Source of the DNA: Lachnospiraceae bacterium | GTDB taxonomy: Bacteria > Bacillota_A > Clostridia > Lachnospirales > Lachnospiraceae | Reading direction: 5' to 3' | DNA length: 10,346 nucleotides | Assembly (NCBI GenBank): GCA_024689605.1 | Contig: JAILDD010000134.1 | Span: 1-10,346, forward strand | Shown: piece after piece, positions 1-6,649 of the stretch | How positions within the stretch are numbered: position 1 is the stretch's first letter | Layout: each line of letters opens with the position of its first letter | Translations under genes and position numbers: made by a program | Notes under the pieces: generated by a model | Told to the model about the DNA's origin: nothing | Databases searched by the model: none | Seen by the model: the letters and a program-made list of their open reading frames with translations, nothing else

Positions 1-268
1 GCCCGTACTTTAAATTGAACGGATGCTTTCCGTCCAATAATGAATTTTCCTTTGCAAGCATGTAAGCTTTTTTCATTTCTTCTTCCGTTGCGTCATCAGC
101 CGTCCAGATCCAGGCAGGGAAAGGATGTCCGGTATAGCAGATAATAAGTCTTTCATGGTCAGTTAAAAGCAGTTCGCATTCTCCGCCCATGATTTTTTTC
201 AGTACGAAGAAAGTATATCTGTCCCCGTCTAGTAATCGTAAGTCTCTGTCATCTGTGAAATTGTCCAT
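1..268 (-). CDS. GNAT-like acetyltransferase, N-terminal part (cut by window edge)
   Basis: The minus-strand reading frame opens with ATG at 268 and runs off the left edge, giving 89 residues beginning MDNFTDDRDLRLL. A purine-rich RBS (AGAGGGGG) lies about 8 nt upstream. The segment has the pattern I associate with the N-terminal region of a group of Clostridia GNAT proteins: a short basic helix (VLKKIMGGECELLLTD), a strand (ERLIICYTG), then PAWIWT, an acidic stretch (DDATEEE) and a helix. The acetyl-CoA binding motif would lie in the missing C-terminal part, so the family call comes from memory of similar sequences and not from a catalytic signature. It lies 51 nt downstream of the histidine phosphatase on the same strand and is probably co-transcribed with it. 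Substrate is unknown. Confidence 0.6.
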   Translation of the reverse strand, partial: MDNFTDDRDLRLLDGDRYTFFVLKKIMGGECELLLTDHERLIICYTGHPFPAWIWTADDATEEEMKKAYMLAKENSLLDGKHPFNLKYG

Positions 269-319
269 TTTTGTGATTCCCCCTCTTCTTATTTAATAGC
301 CCAGAAACCGGCCTGCATT

Positions 320-856
320 TTACTTCTCCGCTATAACATATTCTCCGTTCTTATACGCTACCGAAGATTTATTAGTTCTGAAACCTGCCTGCTTTATCTC
401 ATGCAGCAAAGTTTGCATAAAGAAACCGTGTGTAACTACTGCACAGTCTGTATTCTCATCACAGATCATAGTAACAAACTGTCTTGCCCGCTCCCTTGTT
501 TTATTTCTGCCTTCAGACTGTCTTGGACTGTTCATAAACCACTGAAGGCGTCCGGAAATATTCCAAAACCACAGCGGCATATTCTTTTTCGTATCAAAAC
601 CTGATCTGAGGGGGACCTCATTTATAAGTCCGGACACTGTATAGTCATAGCCGGGGAACAGTATCTCAGCCGTATCAAGACTTCTTGATAATTCGCTGAT
701 ATATATTCTTTCACATCCGTTCCGGGGAATACTATACTTTATCTTTTTAATCGAAGCGATGTCGTATCTGCCGCAGTCAGAATCAAATCCTTCTGACGTA
801 CACCGTCTGCTCCAGCAGAAATCCACTTCCGCGTGTCTGATAATTATTACTTTCAT
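320..856 (-). CDS. Histidine phosphatase family protein (phosphoglycerate mutase-like)
   Basis: This 178-residue protein belongs to the histidine phosphatase superfamily, which removes phosphate through a phospho-histidine intermediate. The N-terminal strand MKVIIIRHAE carries the RH motif (R7, H8), with A-E in place of the usual G-E/Q. SELSRSLDTAE (about 54-64) is the conserved second arginine block, E80 is a candidate acid residue, and VVTHGFF (H143) supplies the second catalytic histidine. Length is short but normal for the small single-domain members. I chose ATG 856 over an in-frame GTG at 874 because family members start directly at the first beta strand and a GGGTGG stretch precedes this ATG. 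It faces away from the padR operon and is followed by the GNAT-like gene. The substrate cannot be read from sequence. Confidence 0.85.
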   Translation of the reverse strand: MKVIIIRHAEVDFCWSRRCTSEGFDSDCGRYDIASIKKIKYSIPRNGCERIYISELSRSLDTAEILFPGYDYTVSGLINEVPLRSGFDTKKNMPLWFWNISGRLQWFMNSPRQSEGRNKTRERARQFVTMICDENTDCAVVTHGFFMQTLLHEIKQAGFRTNKSSVAYKNGEYVIAEK

Positions 857-910
857 TGCAATATAACCGACCACCCAAACAGATTTTCGGAGGAATTTTC
901 CTATGGCATA

Positions 911-940
911 ATTCTATAATAAACGATACCTGTTTATCAA
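911..940 (-). promoter_or_regulatory. Candidate promoter of the phosphatase/GNAT pair
   Basis: On the minus strand TTGATA (940-935) is followed after 16 bp by TATAGA (918-913), or after 18 bp by TAGAAT (916-911). This gives a plausible sigma-70/A promoter about 55 nt upstream of the phosphatase start. It is divergent from, and does not overlap, the padR promoter. It is called on motif resemblance only. Confidence 0.4.
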
Positions 941-982
941 ATATGAGAAAGTACTTTGGGCTGGTAAATCATAAAAATAATA

Positions 983-1011
983 TTGACATATTCCACAAGT
1001 GGAACTATACT
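983..1011 (+). promoter_or_regulatory. Promoter of the padR-flavoprotein operon
   Basis: A perfect -35 box TTGACA (983-988) and a near-consensus -10 box TATACT (1006-1011) are separated by the ideal 17 bp. Transcription should start near 1018, leaving a leader of about 48 nt with RBS AAGGAG at 1053-1058, 7 nt before the ATG. The strong core promoter combined with palindromes in its spacer and just downstream suggests a gene normally held off by a repressor. Confidence 0.8.
991..1004. promoter_or_regulatory. PadR operator 1 (in promoter spacer)
   Basis: TTCCAC-AA-GTGGAA is a dyad with perfect 6-bp arms lying entirely between the -35 and -10 boxes. A bound dimer here would block RNA polymerase. 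The flanking CATA at 987-990 is shared with the second site. Assignment to PadR is inferred from position directly upstream of the padR gene. Confidence 0.7.
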
Positions 1012-1020
1012 TCTATCATA

Positions 1021-1034
1021 TTCCACATGTAGAA
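1021..1034. promoter_or_regulatory. PadR operator 2 (just downstream of the start point)
   Basis: TTCCACATGTAGAA repeats the first site with one broken pair (C against A) and a CATG centre. The shared CATATTCCACA starts at 987 and at 1017, exactly 30 bp apart. That is close to three helical turns, so two dimers could bind on nearly the same DNA face. It covers about +3 to +17 of the predicted transcript. Confidence 0.65.
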
Positions 1035-1065
1035 TAAACTCGTCAAAATAAGAAGGAGAAAACAT

Positions 1066-1611
1066 ATGCTGAAACACGGTATTTTAGGACTGCTGAACTA
1101 CGGAGATATGACCGGATATGAGATCAAAACAGTTTTCAGGGATTCGCTGAACCATTTCTGGCACGCACAGACCAGCCAGATCTACAGGGAACTTCAGGTA
1201 CTTGAACAGAACGGCTGGATAACGGTAACACATGTGGAACAGAACGGCAAACCGGATAAAAATGTTCTGTCCATCACCGGAGCCGGCCGGGAAGAACTAA
1301 AAAGCTGGCTTGATGATGAGACTGCCGTAGCCCCTGTCAGAAGCGCCATGCTTATGAAGACTTTTTTCAGGGGTGAATGCAGCATTGATGAGAACATCGA
1401 ATATTTTAAAAGACTTCCCGAAAGGGAAACCGTGTTCCCGGCAGGGAGTGAAACAGCAGGAGCTGTCAGCGGTGAATATAAAGAAATGATAGACGATCCC
1501 CTGAAAGCACTGTACTGGAAATTCACCATTGATTTCGGCGTAATGTATGACCGGATGCTCAAGGAATGGTGCGAGAACTGCATACGTGAACTGGAGGAAC
1601 TTAAGAAATGA
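1066..1611 (+). CDS. PadR family transcriptional regulator
   Basis: This 181-residue DNA-binding protein is of the PadR family. Residues 1-85 form the winged helix: LKHGILGLLNYGDMTGYEI is the classic PadR opening, TSQIYRELQVLEQNGWI (36-52) is the recognition-helix region, and the wing ends in YxITxxG-like LSITGAGREEL. Residues about 90-180 fit the alpha-helical Vir_act_alpha_C dimerisation domain, ending in a charged helix (YDRMLKEWCENCIRELEELKK). PadR proteins mostly repress, often next to their target and in response to a small molecule. Two matching palindromes in its own promoter support autorepression. Its stop overlaps the next start (ATGA at 1608-1611), so translation of the two is coupled and the flavoprotein is the likely regulated partner. 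The inducer is unknown. Confidence 0.93.
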   Translation: MLKHGILGLLNYGDMTGYEIKTVFRDSLNHFWHAQTSQIYRELQVLEQNGWITVTHVEQNGKPDKNVLSITGAGREELKSWLDDETAVAPVRSAMLMKTFFRGECSIDENIEYFKRLPERETVFPAGSETAGAVSGEYKEMIDDPLKALYWKFTIDFGVMYDRMLKEWCENCIRELEELKK

Positions 1612-3254
1612 AAATACTGCTGATTAACGGAAGCCCGAAAGGAAAGACAAGCAATTCCCTCAGGCTTGCGAATGCATTCATCCAGGGACTCCGTACGGAA
1701 ACAGAAAAAGCAGAATCGGTAACCATAGAAGAACTGGATCTGGCGTCTCTTAAGATCTCACCATGCAGGGGATGTTTTTCCTGCTGGAAGAATACCCCGG
1801 GCGAGTGCTGCATCAAAGACGATATGCAGATGATCATAGAAAAAGAGCTTGAAGCAGACCTGATCATCTGGAGCTTTCCGCTTTATTATTTCAGCGTGCC
1901 AGGGCTTCTTAAAAATATGATCGACAGGCAGCTGCCCATGAACCTTCCTTTTATGAGCAAGGATGACAGCGGATGCGGGAGCGGCGGCCATGACGCCAGG
2001 TACGATATGAGCGGCAAGAAACACGTTCTCATATCCACCTGCGGCTTCTATTCATCTGAAGGAAATTACGACAGCGTGACGAAGATGTTTGACCATTTCC
2101 TCGGAAAAGGAAGATATGAGACCATATTCTGCGGACAAGGTGAACTCTTCAGGGTCAAAGAACTTTCCTCAAGGACGGATGAGTATCTTTCTTATGTAAG
2201 AGACGCAGGACGTGAATACGCCCAGGTTGGAATATCCGAAGAAACACGGGAAAGGCTCAGCACACTTCTGTATCCCCGGGAGGTCTTTGAAGAGATGGCT
2301 GACGCAAGCTGGGGAGTCAGCAGGGATGGCACCGGAAAAGAAGCGAAGGATCTGGCTTTTACCCGGCAGATGGCAGCTCTGTACAATAAAGGGGCCTACG
2401 ACGGCAAAGACCGTGTGCTGGAAATGCACTATGCGGACTTGGACAAGACATATCAGATCTTTCTTGGTAAAGACGGAAGCAAAGTTTATACTGACAATAA
2501 TCTGACAGCAACAACCCGCATAGATACGCCGTTTGAAGTATGGCAGGCGATTTCCCGTAACGAAATAAACGGTGCTGAGGCACTTGGCAAGCATATGTAT
2601 ACCGTGACCGGCGATTTCTCTCTGATGATAAACTGGGATAAATTCTTTGGAAGCGCTGATCCCGGGAAAGCGCAGAGATCATCCAGGGATGAAGAAAGCG
2701 AAGAACTGAAAAAACCTTCAATGACAACGATGCTGATCCCCTGGATCACTTTCTGGGTTACGATTCCCTTTGGACAGAATTTAGGAGCTCTCATCACACT
2801 GGCAGTATGTGCTTTCATTCCACTCATCATGAGAAAGCACAGGTTTGTCATATGGGACAGGCTTTCCATCACAGCTGTCGCAGTGTTGTCTGTAGTATCC
2901 ACCCTTACCGGAAACAGCACGCTCCTTTCCTGTGCCGGTTATCTGGTCTTCGGACTAATGTGGCTTGGCTCATGCATGGTCAAAGAACCACTGTGCTCGA
3001 CATATGTGAAATACAACTACGGCGGAGATAAGGCATATAAGAATCCTCTTTTCATGAAGACGAATTATATCCTTGCGGCATGCTGGGGAGTTCTGTATGT
3101 CCTGACTGCTTTCTGGACATGGTTTCTCCGGAGTTCCGGACTGGAGCTCTGGGTGCAGATCGTAAACTATGCTGTTCCTGCACTTATGGGAATATTTACC
3201 GTATGGTTTGAAAAATGGTACCCGGCTCACCTTGCAAGGGGAAAAGGCAGGTGA
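1608..3254 (+). CDS. Flavodoxin-like / SCP2-like / membrane fusion protein
   Basis: This 548-residue protein has three parts. Residues 1-205 resemble the NADPH-dependent FMN reductase/flavodoxin fold: KILLINGSPKGKTSNS is the flavin-phosphate loop, SFPLYYFSVPGLLKNMIDR is the second conserved block, and LISTCGFY the third. Cysteines 53, 56, 59 and 67/68 give CX2CX2CX7C, close to the compact cluster of iron-sulfur flavoproteins, though DDM-type flavoproteins without a cluster look similar. Residues about 250-348 resemble an SCP2 lipid/sterol-carrier domain (TPFEVWQAISRNEINGAEAL, YTVTGDFSLMINWDKFF). An acidic linker (350-370) leads to about five or six hydrophobic segments between 373 and 535. 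The start overlaps the padR stop, with GGAGG at 1593-1597. A membrane-tethered redox enzyme acting on a hydrophobic compound is a reasonable inference, but the substrate is unknown. Confidence 0.8.
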   Translation: MKILLINGSPKGKTSNSLRLANAFIQGLRTETEKAESVTIEELDLASLKISPCRGCFSCWKNTPGECCIKDDMQMIIEKELEADLIIWSFPLYYFSVPGLLKNMIDRQLPMNLPFMSKDDSGCGSGGHDARYDMSGKKHVLISTCGFYSSEGNYDSVTKMFDHFLGKGRYETIFCGQGELFRVKELSSRTDEYLSYVRDAGREYAQVGISEETRERLSTLLYPREVFEEMADASWGVSRDGTGKEAKDLAFTRQMAALYNKGAYDGKDRVLEMHYADLDKTYQIFLGKDGSKVYTDNNLTATTRIDTPFEVWQAISRNEINGAEALGKHMYTVTGDFSLMINWDKFFGSADPGKAQRSSRDEESEELKKPSMTTMLIPWITFWVTIPFGQNLGALITLAVCAFIPLIMRKHRFVIWDRLSITAVAVLSVVSTLTGNSTLLSCAGYLVFGLMWLGSCMVKEPLCSTYVKYNYGGDKAYKNPLFMKTNYILAACWGVLYVLTAFWTWFLRSSGLELWVQIVNYAVPALMGIFTVWFEKWYPAHLARGKGR

Positions 3255-3262
3255 TTTCATTA

Positions 3263-3949
3263 TTATTTTTCGAAAAAATCCCTGACCTCATCTGAAGTCA
3301 TATTTCCTATGCCTGTGCTCCTGTTACACAGGTCATATGCATTTACGCTTACCCTTGTATTGCATCCGAAATCATTTAATTCATCTGTCAGTTCGCAGAC
3401 AATATCAAGTTCGTCGTAACTCTCCAGATTATATTTGCCAAAGACGGTGAGATGTTCTCTGAGATCTTTCTCCTCCGTCAGGATATCCTTACAGGGTTCA
3501 TAATATATGTTTATATCTTCAACTCCATAGGATGCAACCAGCTCGTAAAGTTCTTCCTTCACATCCTCGCCGTAGAGAACACCGTAAAAACTGTCCTCCA
3601 TTTCCCCAAAGTCTTCAACATTCGGTGGAACCTCCATCTGAACGGTAAACTCTTCATCATTATTAACATATACAGCCGTGGCAGGATAGAAGCCACCCAT
3701 GAACCAGGCCTGGTGTCCTCCCTTGGACAGGTCATAGGCCTTAAAAACTATTTCATCAGGATCATTGCCAAGAACATCAGAATACTTTTCACTCAGTCTG
3801 AGTTCCATCTCATCCGTTACCTTCTTACTCTCTGCCTCATGTTCCTTGCGATTCTCTTCTTCGAGTTTCTCTGGATCATAGGTGCAGGCAGTCAGCATAA
3901 ATATACTCAATAACACAAATGCGGCAATTGTTCTTTTCATTTTTATCAT
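3263..3949 (-). CDS. Predicted lipoprotein of unknown function
   Basis: This 228-residue protein has a short basic N-terminus (MIKMKR), a hydrophobic stretch and lipobox LTAC with cysteine at position 22, so it should be a lipid-anchored surface protein. The mature part starts with a charged helical linker (EKLEEENRKEHEAESKK), then a mixed alpha/beta region of about 170 residues without a motif I recognise. It is strongly acidic. Two starts are possible, ATG 3949 and ATG 3940; a GGAAGTGAG stretch precedes both and I keep the longer. It converges on the flavoprotein gene with only 8 bp between stops, and no clear GC-rich terminator separates them. Small lipoproteins of this type are common in Lachnospiraceae and mostly uncharacterised. 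Confidence 0.75.
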   Translation of the reverse strand: MIKMKRTIAAFVLLSIFMLTACTYDPEKLEEENRKEHEAESKKVTDEMELRLSEKYSDVLGNDPDEIVFKAYDLSKGGHQAWFMGGFYPATAVYVNNDEEFTVQMEVPPNVEDFGEMEDSFYGVLYGEDVKEELYELVASYGVEDINIYYEPCKDILTEEKDLREHLTVFGKYNLESYDELDIVCELTDELNDFGCNTRVSVNAYDLCNRSTGIGNMTSDEVRDFFEK

Positions 3950-4008
3950 CTCACTTCCACGTTTCCATAAACGAGCTTTTATTCATATCTTCAAATTCTC
4001 TTTTCTCT

Positions 4009-4052
4009 AAACCAGTTTTCCTTATGATACAGCTGTTTTTATCAACTGGTTT
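4009..4052. repeat. 9-bp inverted repeat AAACCAGTT/AACTGGTTT
   Basis: Perfect 9-bp arms (4009-4017 and 4044-4052) are separated by 26 bp and lie just after the stop of the 214-residue ORF. There is no adjacent T run in either direction and the loop is long, so this is not a convincing terminator. It may act as an operator or weak hairpin for the lipoprotein gene that starts at 3949. Nothing else stands out in the 3950-4051 gap. Confidence 0.35.
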
Positions 4053-4696
4053 TACCATACAATATCAAATGAAACTCTCGGTTCCTGTGTACTAAAGTCA
4101 ACAAATATACTTACATTATAAAAACCATCCTGTTCCCGGTTTTCTGCTGCCTTTATACCAATAGCTATTTCTATATTATCATCATCAATAGCTAATCCTT
4201 TAACATACCAGTTCTCTTTTAAATACTCTAAACTAAATTCATCCTTTAAACGTATATCCCAGTCACTGCCCCTATTCTCTTCAAAAAACTTAACAATCTC
4301 TTTATATATCTCGTCATAGCATTCTTCCATTATCTGATCGGATTTTTTATAAATACTCTCCATAGAAGCAAAGACATGATCTATATTATCTTCTTTCACA
4401 ATAAATTCATACAAATCATATTCGGCATCCGGTTTGTCGCCAAAAGAATGATTACCAAATCCTCCCAGTATATCTATGTAACATACATCTTCAGAACTTG
4501 TGTCCTTTACTAAAATTCCATTTCCAAAATACGAATTTTCATACTCAACAGCAGATAATATTTTCTTATTACCATATTTCAGATTATTTAGTTTTTGTAG
4601 TTTCTTTTCAATCTCTTTATTTTTTTGTTTCTGTTCTTTTGTTAATCCGGAATCCTCTTTTTTATCGCTATTAAACAATTTGCTAAATAATGACAT
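4052..4696 (-). CDS. Hypothetical cytoplasmic protein (214 aa)
   Basis: I do not recognise this 214-residue protein. It has no signal peptide or membrane segment. Residues 16-40 are lysine- and glutamate-rich and look like a short coiled coil or linker. The rest is an acidic alpha/beta domain: ENSYFGNGILVKD, a glycine-rich turn (LGGFGNHSFGD), a helical part (110-142), then alternating strands in NWYVKGLAIDDDNIEIAIGI and FYNVSIFVDFSTQEPRVSFDIVW at the C-terminus. A good RBS, GGAGG, sits 8-9 nt before ATG 4696. It is visibly more AT-rich than the padR operon. Its size, acidity and position next to a broken ORF remind me of immunity-type or cargo genes in variable loci, but that is only an impression. 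Confidence 0.7.
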   Translation of the reverse strand: MSLFSKLFNSDKKEDSGLTKEQKQKNKEIEKKLQKLNNLKYGNKKILSAVEYENSYFGNGILVKDTSSEDVCYIDILGGFGNHSFGDKPDAEYDLYEFIVKEDNIDHVFASMESIYKKSDQIMEECYDEIYKEIVKFFEENRGSDWDIRLKDEFSLEYLKENWYVKGLAIDDDNIEIAIGIKAAENREQDGFYNVSIFVDFSTQEPRVSFDIVW

Positions 4697-4726
4697 GACT
4701 TATCCCTCCATACAGGTTTGTATACT

Positions 4727-4909
4727 CTATGCTGTCGTATTCCAATACAGCATATAATAATCATTCGCAGTACACAGAATCATAATATGTTCAAACGGAT
4801 CTTCCTGTTCTATAGTATATGATTCCAGCACTTCCTCGAAGTCAATCTTTACCGCATCCTTCATGTTTAAAATAATAGACTTCATAAAAGCAGCATCGTC
4901 ATCACTTGA
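4727..4909 (-). pseudogene. Short remnant ORF, likely the C-terminal end of a lost gene
   Basis: A minus-strand frame is open from just after a TGA at 4912-4910 down to TAG at 4727. From the first ATG (4885) it encodes 52 residues beginning MKSIILNMKDAVKIDFEEV and ending NDYYMLYWNTTA. The composition is protein-like, with amphipathic helix then two hydrophobic strands, but there is no RBS before either ATG (4885 or 4864). The frame is cut upstream within a few codons of the neighbouring GNAT stop. This is what the tail of a truncated gene would look like. It ends 30 nt before the start of the 214-residue protein. A genuine small gene is the alternative. Confidence 0.35.
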
Positions 4910-4916
4910 TCATTGT

Positions 4917-5435
4917 TTACTTATGTTCTCCGATCATCTTTTCCATCCAGATCATATTGTACCAGCGCCCGAATTTATAACCACACTTATGAAAATCTCC
5001 GACTTTGGTGTAACCCATGTGCTGATGAAAACATTCGCTGTTTCTCGTCAAATATTCATCTTCAACTTCCGGGTCGGCTATACATGCGTAAAGATTGATT
5101 ATTCCTTTCTTTTTCAAGGCGTTTTCTAATTCTTCGTATAACAATCTTCCATAGCCATTACCCTTTGAATCACGATCCAAATATATGGTAACCTCACAGC
5201 AATGATCATAGGCAGCTCTTCCCTTAAAGACACCTGCGTATGCGTAACCTCTGATTAAACCATTATCTTCAAGAACTATATACGGATATTTCTCCAGTGT
5301 ATTTGAAATGCGTTCTTCAAACTCATCTGACGAAGGCGTCACATATTCAAATGATATCGCCGTATTCTCGACATAATAGGAGTAAATTTTCAGAAGGTCT
5401 TTTGCATCCTCTTTTGTTGCTGTACGAATCTTCAT
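4917..5435 (-). CDS. GNAT N-acetyltransferase, phosphinothricin acetyltransferase-like
   Basis: This 172-residue protein looks like a full-length GNAT of the phosphinothricin/methionine-sulfoximine acetyltransferase (Pat/YncA-like) group, which moves acetyl from acetyl-CoA to the amino group of a small amino-acid-like substrate. It opens with MKIRTATKEDAKDLLKIYSYYVENTAISFEY. The group marker GYAYAGVFKGRAAYDHCCEVTIYLD follows at about 63-87 (given here in part: GVFKGRAAYD). The acetyl-CoA loop is SKGNGYGRLLYEEL (90-103), and the C-terminal block HKCGYKFGRWYNMIWMEK (149-166) is characteristic. Many members are annotated as resistance enzymes without proof, so the natural substrate is open. A GGGAAGAGAG stretch precedes the ATG. 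The stop lies just beside the remnant ORF, and no partner gene suggests a pathway. Confidence 0.9.
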   Translation of the reverse strand: MKIRTATKEDAKDLLKIYSYYVENTAISFEYVTPSSDEFEERISNTLEKYPYIVLEDNGLIRGYAYAGVFKGRAAYDHCCEVTIYLDRDSKGNGYGRLLYEELENALKKKGIINLYACIADPEVEDEYLTRNSECFHQHMGYTKVGDFHKCGYKFGRWYNMIWMEKMIGEHK

Positions 5436-5572
5436 ATTTTTTCTCTCTTCCCGTTATAGCAGTTTTTCTTAATGGTCTCCATTTCTCCCCCTCATTACTG
5501 TCTCTATAGTTTTAATTCCGTTGTCTTACTCACTTATATTGGAATAAAATCTGTAATTTCAAACTATACCCT

Positions 5573-6562
5573 TCATCCAATAACCGGCAAGACTTTTTTC
5601 TCTATGAATTCAACACGGTCAAAGATCCTTACCTTAAATGTGCCGGTTATTCCGACAGATGCATTTTGCTCTTTGTTTATATAAATTATATTTCCACTGT
5701 CACCGATCGCAGCATATACATCCCTGTCATCGTAAGGTTTGTACCACAAGTAGCCATAATTCATGAAGCCGAATTTTTCTCCCAGCTTAAGATGCGGTGC
5801 CAGCATGTCTTTCAGGTATTCTTCAGAGATAATTCTTTTTCCATTACACAAGCCGCCGCTTAGCACCATCGCACCGATTACAGACATATCTCTTGCCGAC
5901 ATGCATAATCCCCATCCGGCAGTAACACTGCCCTGAGGGTCAGCGTACCACTCATATTTTCTGGGATTCTTATTCATAAAGAAATCAAACTGGTCTTCCT
6001 TGGAACTGTCTCCATGTATGATTCGCTCAGGAAGCTCCAATGGCTCAAACAGATTCTTATTGGCAAAATCTATACATTTTTCTCCTGAAGCCCTCTCAAT
6101 TATTCCCGCAAGAATCTGTATACCAAGAGTCGAGTACCTGAATTTTCCCGTAATTCCGTTTCGTCCTCCAAGGTAATCAAGGGTTGTAAGAGTCCAGTCC
6201 TGAGATGTGCATACCTTTTTCCAAGGCTCTGACTTGCCTTTATAAGGAGCCGTCATCGTAAGCAGATGCCTGATCGTAACATCGTAAATTGTTTTCTCAC
6301 CACGCTTTACAGTGTAATCCGGAAAGAAATCCATCACCTTCTGATCCAGATTCCTGATGTATCCCTTATCCAGTGCAATTCCTGCAAGAAGCCCCATGAC
6401 ACCTTTAGTCACTGAATTGACATTCATTGCATCCAAAGTCTTGAATCCATGCCAGCAATCATCAAGCGTCACCTCATTGTCTTTGATGACATAAATCTGG
6501 CATATATTGCTCTCATTCCCAGTGCTCTCGGAAATGTGCCTGTGTAGTTGTTCTTTATTCAT
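5573..6562 (-). CDS. Serine hydrolase, beta-lactamase class C / AmpC-like family
   Basis: This 329-residue protein fits the beta-lactamase/transpeptidase-like serine hydrolases. NSVTKGVMGLLAG carries the S-X-X-K motif (S50, K53). The tyrosine motif appears as FRYSTLG (Y143-S-T), lacking the usual asparagine. WGLCMSARDMSVIGAMVLSGG is the conserved helix after it. The third motif, normally K/H-X-G, is GDSG (287-290). The family includes esterases, D-aminopeptidases and penicillin-binding-like enzymes, so antibiotic hydrolysis should not be assumed. There is no signal peptide, so it is probably cytoplasmic. I chose ATG 6562 over an in-frame TTG at 6568 because AAGAAGAGG lies about 10 nt upstream. 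A 137-bp gap with no recognisable feature separates it from the downstream GNAT. Confidence 0.85.
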   Translation of the reverse strand: MNKEQLHRHISESTGNESNICQIYVIKDNEVTLDDCWHGFKTLDAMNVNSVTKGVMGLLAGIALDKGYIRNLDQKVMDFFPDYTVKRGEKTIYDVTIRHLLTMTAPYKGKSEPWKKVCTSQDWTLTTLDYLGGRNGITGKFRYSTLGIQILAGIIERASGEKCIDFANKNLFEPLELPERIIHGDSSKEDQFDFFMNKNPRKYEWYADPQGSVTAGWGLCMSARDMSVIGAMVLSGGLCNGKRIISEEYLKDMLAPHLKLGEKFGFMNYGYLWYKPYDDRDVYAAIGDSGNIIYINKEQNASVGITGTFKVRIFDRVEFIEKKVLPVIG

Positions 6563-6575
6563 TATCAAAAACCTC

Positions 6576-6605
6576 TTCTTAGGAAAGATTCGGACGTCCT
6601 AAGAA
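6576..6605. repeat. Inverted repeat in the hydrolase leader
   Basis: TTCTTAGGA (6576-6584) and TCCTAAGAA (6597-6605) are perfect 9-bp arms around a 12-nt loop, with a nested GGACGTCC palindrome at 6592-6599. In the minus-strand transcript the second arm directly abuts the GAGG of the hydrolase RBS and is followed by TTTTT. It could be an operator, an RBS-masking hairpin or a weak intrinsic terminator after the nitrilase gene. Confidence 0.5.
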
Positions 6606-6649
6606 AAGGCTAAACGAATTAAAAATCTTTTTCAAGAAAAATCTTATTT

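Noticed and set aside
2169..2594. Several long minus-strand frames opposite the flavoprotein gene
   Set aside because: They are antisense shadows of a continuous gene whose translation shows conserved domains.
3240..3290. Bidirectional terminator between the convergent flavoprotein and lipoprotein genes
   Set aside because: Only a loop-less AT dyad (ATTTTTCGAAAAAAT) is present; there is no GC-rich stem.
3452..3913. A 153-codon plus-strand frame opposite the lipoprotein
   Set aside because: It is antisense to a gene with a clear signal peptide and lipobox, and its own translation has no domain-like pattern or RBS.
4917..5435. Calling the GNAT a proven phosphinothricin resistance gene
   Set aside because: The group contains many enzymes with other amino-acid-like substrates, so sequence alone does not show resistance.
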